A stretch of 64,000 nt of DNA from Haladaptatus cibarius D43 (GTDB lineage Archaea > Halobacteriota > Halobacteria > Halobacteriales > Haladaptataceae), in the NCBI RefSeq assembly GCF_000710615.1, contig NZ_JDTH01000002.1, positions 488,082-552,081 of the forward strand, given 5' to 3'. Shown here piece after piece: positions 59,572 through 64,000 of the stretch; the stretch's first letter is position 1, and every line of letters starts with the position of its first letter. Position numbers and translations under genes: made by a program. A model generated the notes under the pieces. That model was not told the origin of the DNA. It saw only the letters and a program-made list of their open reading frames with translations, and did not search any database.

Positions 59572-60114
59572 ATGCAAACCGAAACCGAGGTTACCGTCGT
59601 CCGTCTCGGCCACCGACCCGGACGCGACGAGCGAATGACGACACACGTCGGACTCACCGCCCGAGCGTTGGGTGCAGGCCGCGTCGTCCTCCCGGACAAC
59701 GCCGGAAAATCGCGCGACACCATCGTGGACATCACGGAGCGATTCGGCGGCCCCTTCGAGGTCGAGTGCTCGGAGAGCCAGAAGGCGCTCATCCGAAACT
59801 GGGAGGGAAAAGTCGTCCACCTGACGATGTACGGCGAGCGCGTGCAGGACGTGGAGGAAGACGTTCGGGAAACGTGGAGCGACGAACCGCTGCTCGTCGT
59901 CGTCGGTGCCGAAAAGGTTTCTTTCGACGTGTACGAGGCCGCGGACTGGAACGTCGGCGTGACGAATCAGCCACACTCCGAGGTCGCCGGATTGGCCGTC
60001 TTTCTGGATAGGTTGTTCGAGGGCCGAGAACTCGACCGGGAGTGGGAGGACGCAGACCAGCGCGTGATTCCCAAAGCAACCGGGAAACGGGTTGAATCAG
60101 TTGACGAGGAGTAG
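59572..60114 (+). CDS. trm56: tRNA (cytidine(56)-2'-O)-methyltransferase Trm56
   Basis: 180 residues, a SPOUT-class enzyme: VVRLGHRPGRDERMTTHVGLTARALGA near the N-terminus is the family hallmark, and the knotted AdoMet-binding part (LLVVVGAEKVSFDVYEAADWNVGVTNQPHSEVAGLAVFLDRL) follows. It methylates the 2'-hydroxyl of C56 in the T-loop of archaeal tRNAs. It stands alone. A dispersed repeat and a 520-bp spacer follow. Confidence 0.94.
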   Translation: MQTETEVTVVRLGHRPGRDERMTTHVGLTARALGAGRVVLPDNAGKSRDTIVDITERFGGPFEVECSESQKALIRNWEGKVVHLTMYGERVQDVEEDVRETWSDEPLLVVVGAEKVSFDVYEAADWNVGVTNQPHSEVAGLAVFLDRLFEGRELDREWEDADQRVIPKATGKRVESVDEE

Positions 60115-60634
60115 AAGGGATATTTTCTGGATTGGCTCATGTAGACGCTGTTTGGAGTTCTTTTTTCTGCGGTTAGCAAATCACGACAACACACGACCGC
60201 CGCCGCATTAGCCCACACACCTCCCCAACCGATTGCGTTCCTCGCTTCGCACCGGTACTCATTCCTCGTGTGATAATTCGCAACTCCTCGGACGACGAGA
60301 CCTCGGGTTTGCCAACGCACGCACCACTGAATTTACGTCGGTTTTAGCAAGCCCAAACGCTCCACGATGGCGCGCGCTGGCGCAGGGTGGAGGCGTTCAC
60401 CGCCGAAGCCCTGTGCTGACAGCGTGCGAGGGATGAGTGAACGAGTGCCAGCGAGTGAGGGAGTCGGTTGGGGAGGGTGTGGCCCGCGGTGGCAGTTCAT
60501 TTGAGTCGTGATCACCTATCGCCATATCCGAAAATACGTCGTAACAAACGAATCTACAAAACTCATGATTTCATTCGCGGCAAACCCGACCAAGTGACGG
60601 CAGTTATTTTTCCCCTGCCGCAAGACCACCAACC
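60115..60634. other. 520-bp spacer holding a dispersed repeat with outer inverted ends
   Basis: The spacer between Trm56 and the thiolase gene contains a copy of the dispersed repeat (60360-60512). Around it are ATCACGAC (60180-60187) and GTCGTGAT (60505-60512), perfect inverted 8-base ends, and a further inverted pair, ACCTCCCCAACCG near 60219 and CGGTTGGGGAGGGT near 60465. The layout resembles a mobile element without a transposase (MITE-like). No ORF of haloarchaeal composition is visible. Confidence 0.6.
60360..60512 (+). repeat. dispersed intergenic repeat, copy C
   Basis: ATGGCGCGCGCTGGCGCAG (from 60367), GAGGCGTTCACCGCCGAAG, TGTGCTGACAGCGTGCGAGG, GGGGAGGGTGTGG and GTGGCAG...GTCGTG, in the same order as copies A and B. 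Copies A and C are 23 kb apart. The core is conserved at about 60 of 70 bases among the three copies. The reading frame from the ATG again breaks off in a different place in each copy, which speaks against a conserved protein. Confidence 0.75.
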
Positions 60635-61822
60635 ATGCGAGACGCCTATCTCGTCGGCGCGGCCCAGACGGATTTCGGATCGTTCCCCGACGAAAGCTAT
60701 CGGTCGCTGTTCCGAACCGCCTTTGAGGCGGCCGCAGACAGCGTTCCGGCGGGCATCGACCCGGATGACGTGGACGAAGCGTTCGTCGGCACGCTCGGTG
60801 TCGGCGGGCGACAACTCGGCCTCTCCGGGCCTGCCGTAACCGAACACGTCGGACTCGACGGAATCCCCTGCACCCGCGTCGAAAACGCCTGCGCCGCGAG
60901 CGGATTCGCGGGACGGCACGCCGTGCAAGCCGTGAAAAGCGGCATGGCAGACGTGGCCCTCGCGGGCGGGGTCGAAATCATGACCGACACGTCGAGCGAC
61001 GCGACGAAATACTGGCTCGGCGTCTCCGGAGAAACCGAGTGGGAACGACTCTCCGGAACGACGTTTTCGGGCGTCTACGCCCAGATGGCCGACGCGCACA
61101 TGGAAGAGTACGGAACCACCAGCGAACACCTCTCGCGGGTGGCGGTGAAAAACCACTCGAACGGTGCAAAAAACCCGCACGCACACCTCGGCTTCGAGTG
61201 TTCGCTTGAAGATGCGGAAAACGCGCCTGTCGTCGCCGACCCCCTCACGCTCTATCACTGCTGTCCGACCACTGACGGGGCGGCCTGCGCCCTCGTCGTC
61301 AGCGAAGACGTAGTTGACGAGTACACCGACGACCCGATTCGAATCGCGGGTGTCGGCGCGGCGAGCGACCAAGTCGGACTGTTCCAGCGCGAATCGTACA
61401 CCTCGGTTCCGGCCTCGAAAGAGGCGGGAGAACAGGCCTACGAAATGGCCGGAGTGACCCCAAAAGACATCGACTTCGCGGAGGTGCACGACTGCTTCGC
61501 AATCGCGGAACTGCTGGCCTACGAAGACCTCGGCTTCTGTGAACCGGGAGAAGCGGGCAAATTCGTGGAATCCGGCGCAACAGAACTCGGCGGTGAGCGC
61601 CCCGTCAACACCTCTGGCGGCCTGAAATCGAAGGGCCATCCAATCGGCGCGACCGGCGCGGGGCAGTTGGTCGAAGCCTTCAAGCAACTCTCGGGCAAGG
61701 CGGGAGAACGACAGGTCGAAGGCGCGACCTGCGGCCTGACCCACAACGTCGGCGGCAGTGGCGGTGCGGCGGTCGTCCACGTCCTTGAGCGCGAAAACGA
61801 ACTGGAGGTGGATGCACAATGA
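60635..61822 (+). CDS. thiolase-family acyl-CoA acetyltransferase (SCP2-like)
   Basis: 395 residues. The active-site Cys is C86 (ENACAASGFAGR), with the HDCFAIAE and GHPIGATGAGQ motifs and the closing HNVGGSGGAAVVHVLE. The pattern is closer to SCP2/archaeal acetoacetyl-CoA thiolases than to FadA. Its stop overlaps the next gene (ATGA). It likely cleaves or forms 3-oxoacyl-CoA together with the neighbouring DUF35-fused protein. Confidence 0.92.
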   Translation: MRDAYLVGAAQTDFGSFPDESYRSLFRTAFEAAADSVPAGIDPDDVDEAFVGTLGVGGRQLGLSGPAVTEHVGLDGIPCTRVENACAASGFAGRHAVQAVKSGMADVALAGGVEIMTDTSSDATKYWLGVSGETEWERLSGTTFSGVYAQMADAHMEEYGTTSEHLSRVAVKNHSNGAKNPHAHLGFECSLEDAENAPVVADPLTLYHCCPTTDGAACALVVSEDVVDEYTDDPIRIAGVGAASDQVGLFQRESYTSVPASKEAGEQAYEMAGVTPKDIDFAEVHDCFAIAELLAYEDLGFCEPGEAGKFVESGATELGGERPVNTSGGLKSKGHPIGATGAGQLVEAFKQLSGKAGERQVEGATCGLTHNVGGSGGAAVVHVLERENELEVDAQ

Positions 61823-63261
61823 ATTCGAAAGAAAGCGTAATTCCGAACATCGCCGCAGTCGGAGCCTACGCACCCCGATTCCGAATTTCGGCGGACGAGT
61901 TCCGCGAGGCGTGGGGGCAGTTCCACGCCGCGGGAGTCAACGAAAAGGCGGTTCCGGAAGCCGACGAGGACGCCCTGACGATGGCCTACGAGGCCGGAAG
62001 ACGGGCGCTTTCCGCCGCCGGAAACCCCGACGTTTCCTTCCTCGCATTTGCTTCGACCACGCCACCGATGGCGGAAGAAGACCTGACCGCCAGACTCGGC
62101 GGGATGCTCGACGTGTCGGAGACGGCGACTCGGCACATCTTCACGGGAAGTACTCGGGCGGGAACCAGAGCACTCGTGGCCGGACTGTCCGCCGGGCCCT
62201 GGGAGGACGGCGTCGGCTTGGTTATCACCGCGGATTGTCCGCGCGGAAAACCCGATTCCGCAGAAGAACACGGCGCGGGTGCGGGTTCGGCGGCGTTCGT
62301 CCTCGATGAGAACGGTGCCGCCAGCGTCGTCCAGCAGGCAGAATACGGAAGCGAGTTCCCCGGAACTCGCTTCCGAGGAACCGGCGAGGAAGCGGTCGAA
62401 GGCCTCGGCGTGACCGGCTACGACCGGCGAGCGTTTTCCGAAACGCTCGCCGGGGCGGTCGGACAGTTGGACTTCGATGCTGAAAACGTAGACGTTGCCG
62501 GTGTGCAAGCCCCGAACGGAAAGCTTCCGTACCGCGCGGCGGGCGCGCTCGGCGTCGGAGTCGAAGAAATTCAGGCGGGCGCGCTCGTCCACGAACTCGG
62601 CGATACCGGCGCGGCGAGCGTCCCGCTGAGTTTGGCGAAAGCCCTCTCGGAGGGCCACGAACGAATTCTGTTGGCGTCGTTCGGAAGCGGCGCGGGCGCG
62701 GACGCCCTACTCGTGGACGCAGGCGACGTTCCGGTTTCAATAGCGCTCGACGGCGACGACCCCGTTTCCTATGCGGAATACCTCCGCAAGCGCGGCGAAC
62801 TCACCTCCGGCCCGCCGAGCGGCGGGGGTGCCTACGTCAGCGTTCCGTCGTGGCGGCGCACGCTCGACCAGCGACACCGACTGCTGGCCGGAAAATGCCC
62901 CGACTGCGGCGCGCTTTCCTTCCCACCGGAAGGTGCCTGTAGCGGCTGTAAATCGCTGGTCGAATACGACGAGGTGCAGTTGACAGGCACGGGAACCATA
63001 GAAGCCGTGACGACGATTTCTCAAGGTGGTGCCCCACCAGAGTTCGCGGAACAGCAGGCCAAGTCGGGCGACTTCGACGTGGCAATCGTCGCGCTCGACG
63101 GGCCAGCGGGAGAGACTGCGAGCGCCCCTGCGCAGGTGACCGGCGCGGACACTGGAATCCTCGAAATCGGCGATTCGGTAGAGACGACGATGCGCAGAAT
63201 CTACACGCAAGAAGGCGTAACGAGGTATGGGTTTAAAATTCGACCAACGGTCGAACTGTAA
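61819..63261 (+). CDS. HMG-CoA-synthase-fold pseudoenzyme fused to a DUF35 zinc-ribbon/OB domain
   Basis: 480 residues. About 10-305 align with archaeal HMG-CoA synthase (VGAYAPRFRIS, AVPEADEDALTMAYEAGRRAL, PNGKLPYRA, ILLASFGSGAGADALLV). The catalytic Glu, Cys and His of that family are replaced by T80, T112 and Q230 by my hand alignment, so condensation chemistry is not expected. About 350-470 is a DUF35 module with zinc ligands C360, C363, C374, C377 and an OB fold. In archaeal mevalonate complexes a separate DUF35 protein bridges thiolase and HMGCS, so this fusion probably scaffolds the upstream thiolase. Confidence 0.85.
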   Translation: MNSKESVIPNIAAVGAYAPRFRISADEFREAWGQFHAAGVNEKAVPEADEDALTMAYEAGRRALSAAGNPDVSFLAFASTTPPMAEEDLTARLGGMLDVSETATRHIFTGSTRAGTRALVAGLSAGPWEDGVGLVITADCPRGKPDSAEEHGAGAGSAAFVLDENGAASVVQQAEYGSEFPGTRFRGTGEEAVEGLGVTGYDRRAFSETLAGAVGQLDFDAENVDVAGVQAPNGKLPYRAAGALGVGVEEIQAGALVHELGDTGAASVPLSLAKALSEGHERILLASFGSGAGADALLVDAGDVPVSIALDGDDPVSYAEYLRKRGELTSGPPSGGGAYVSVPSWRRTLDQRHRLLAGKCPDCGALSFPPEGACSGCKSLVEYDEVQLTGTGTIEAVTTISQGGAPPEFAEQQAKSGDFDVAIVALDGPAGETASAPAQVTGADTGILEIGDSVETTMRRIYTQEGVTRYGFKIRPTVEL

Positions 63262-63786
63262 ATCAAGCCGGGAGTCTTTCCGGAGGTGGTTCAAAACCCG
63301 GCCATTGACTGGATTTTGAATAAGCAGATGGTTCGACTATCCGTGTCTCCAAACGTCACCTAATAAATCTGATTTTAAATCATAAAACAATTCACCCTAT
63401 TTTCTTCGACAGTTCGCGACACCAGTGGCTCCGGTTTCAGTTCCGAAAGAATCGTTAGTCTCGTGTACCCCTACCCGAGACAATTAACCGATTTGCCGGT
63501 TACGGTAAAAGCTTTCTGCAAACAGTTGGAGCCACAATACGTTTCGTTAATTCAGCCGATTTCGGCGACGAACACGTTTAAAACCGTGTTTAAGACGATA
63601 TTTCAGCAGCAATAAATGATATTCAGTTTTCATTACTGTGAAGTACTGTCGTTCAAACTGCGGTGGAGCACCGAAGAAGAAACCCGAATCGACAATCCTG
63701 TCATTCGAAGTGACCACTGACTGCAAAACCCAGCAATTCAATCGCGTAGAACAACGTTTTTCGTGCGCCCCCGCGCCTTTCCGGAT
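63262..63786. other. AT-richer spacer without a recognisable gene
   Basis: 525 bp between the DUF35 fusion and the dehydrogenase gene, with AT content above the window average. The reading frames present are short or lack acidic composition. No repeat seen elsewhere, no RNA gene and no strong hairpin was found. The last 60 bases hold the promoter of the next gene: its start ATG follows CCCCCGCGCCTTTCCGGAT with no Shine-Dalgarno site, so the transcript may be leaderless. Confidence 0.6.
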
Positions 63787-64000
63787 ATGAAGGTAGCAGT
63801 ACTCGGTGCAGGGACGATGGGGCACGGAATCGCACAGGTCACCGCCATGGCGGGCCACGACGTGATTTTGCGCGATATCGAGCAGGACTTCGTGGACAAC
63901 GGAATCGAGAGCATTTCCGCAAATCTCCAAGGTGGCGTCGAACGCGACAAAGTGACCGCCGACGAAAAGGAAGTCACCCTCGACAGAATCTCGGGAACTA
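63787..64000 (+). CDS. 3-hydroxyacyl-CoA dehydrogenase, N-terminal part (runs off the right end)
   Basis: 71 codons are visible from ATG 63787. VAVLGAGTMGHGIAQVTAMAGHDV gives the GxGxMGxGIAxxxAxxG NAD-binding motif of the family, followed by DIEQDFVDNGIESISANL, where the Asp binds the NAD ribose. Third enzyme of a likely acyl-CoA degradation set beginning at the thiolase, although a 525-bp gap separates it. Electrons would pass to ETF, whose genes lie 30 kb away. Confidence 0.92.
   Translation, partial: MKVAVLGAGTMGHGIAQVTAMAGHDVILRDIEQDFVDNGIESISANLQGGVERDKVTADEKEVTLDRISGT

Noticed and set aside
1-64000. CRISPR array
   Set aside because: No set of equal-length direct repeats with regular spacers was seen. 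The repeats found are two- or three-copy and dispersed or promoter-linked.

Overview
The window is chromosomal DNA of a halophilic archaeon (class Halobacteria). The evidence is a GC-rich, strongly acidic proteome, twin-arginine (Tat) signals on almost every exported protein, proteasome-activating nucleotidase, archaeal PolB, Mre11/Rad50, XPB/Bax1, Trm56 and many short CPxCG zinc-finger proteins. The genus cannot be fixed from sequence alone. From memory, proviruses of the type seen at the left end have been noted in Haladaptatus, so a Haladaptatus-like host is a guess, not a result.

Left end (1 to about 14.9 kb): a provirus-like block. A leftward cluster (3423 to about 263) carries an FtsK/HerA-type packaging ATPase. 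A rightward cluster (3634-12469) has the order and sizes of the structural genes of the SH1 group of tailless icosahedral haloviruses: a small membrane protein, the two major capsid proteins (VP7-like and VP4-like), small membrane proteins, a 748-residue VP2-like protein, and two spike candidates, the second with two lectin-like folds. A DUF7692-type gene, a VapBC-type toxin-antitoxin pair and a run of coiled-coil and zinc-finger genes follow, up to a tRNA-Gln(TTG) whose 3' end faces the block. No integrase is visible.

15.2-23.8 kb: the sufCBD iron-sulphur operon runs leftward into a ferritin-like gene and a DtxR-family regulator. A TTAGG-N4-CCTAA palindrome lies directly upstream of sufC. 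DNA polymerase B and small hypothetical genes follow. 23.7-29.7 kb: rad50-mre11, a winged-helix regulator and PAN. 30-36.2 kb: small membrane genes, a bactofilin-like beta-helix protein, then etfB-etfA-fixC with a fused FixX-like iron-sulphur tail, an electron-transfer module that passes acyl-CoA dehydrogenase electrons to quinone.

36-50 kb: ordinary chromosomal genes (dodecin, lipoproteins, YchF-type GTPase, epoxide hydrolase, NUDIX, UbiA family, aminotransferase, PAC2 family), a Tat-exported M23 peptidase, and an m5C RNA methyltransferase with its PUA-like domain encoded by a separate overlapping gene. 48.5-53.3 kb: Bax1 and XPB, a helicase-nuclease repair pair, and a DUF2797 protein.

53.5-58.1 kb: the most unusual region. 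Three tandem Tat-exported subtilases (halolysins) are preceded by a free-standing protein equivalent to their I9 propeptide and followed by a BsuPI-type intracellular proteinase inhibitor. Neither inhibitor-like protein has a signal peptide. The middle protease has lost the oxyanion-hole Asn.

58.1-64 kb: an NAD-dependent epimerase, a small secreted peptide, Trm56, then an acyl-CoA module: a thiolase, an HMG-CoA-synthase-fold protein fused to a DUF35 zinc-ribbon/OB domain but lacking all three catalytic residues, and the start of a 3-hydroxyacyl-CoA dehydrogenase. A dispersed intergenic repeat occurs three times (37.1, 39.8 and 60.4 kb).
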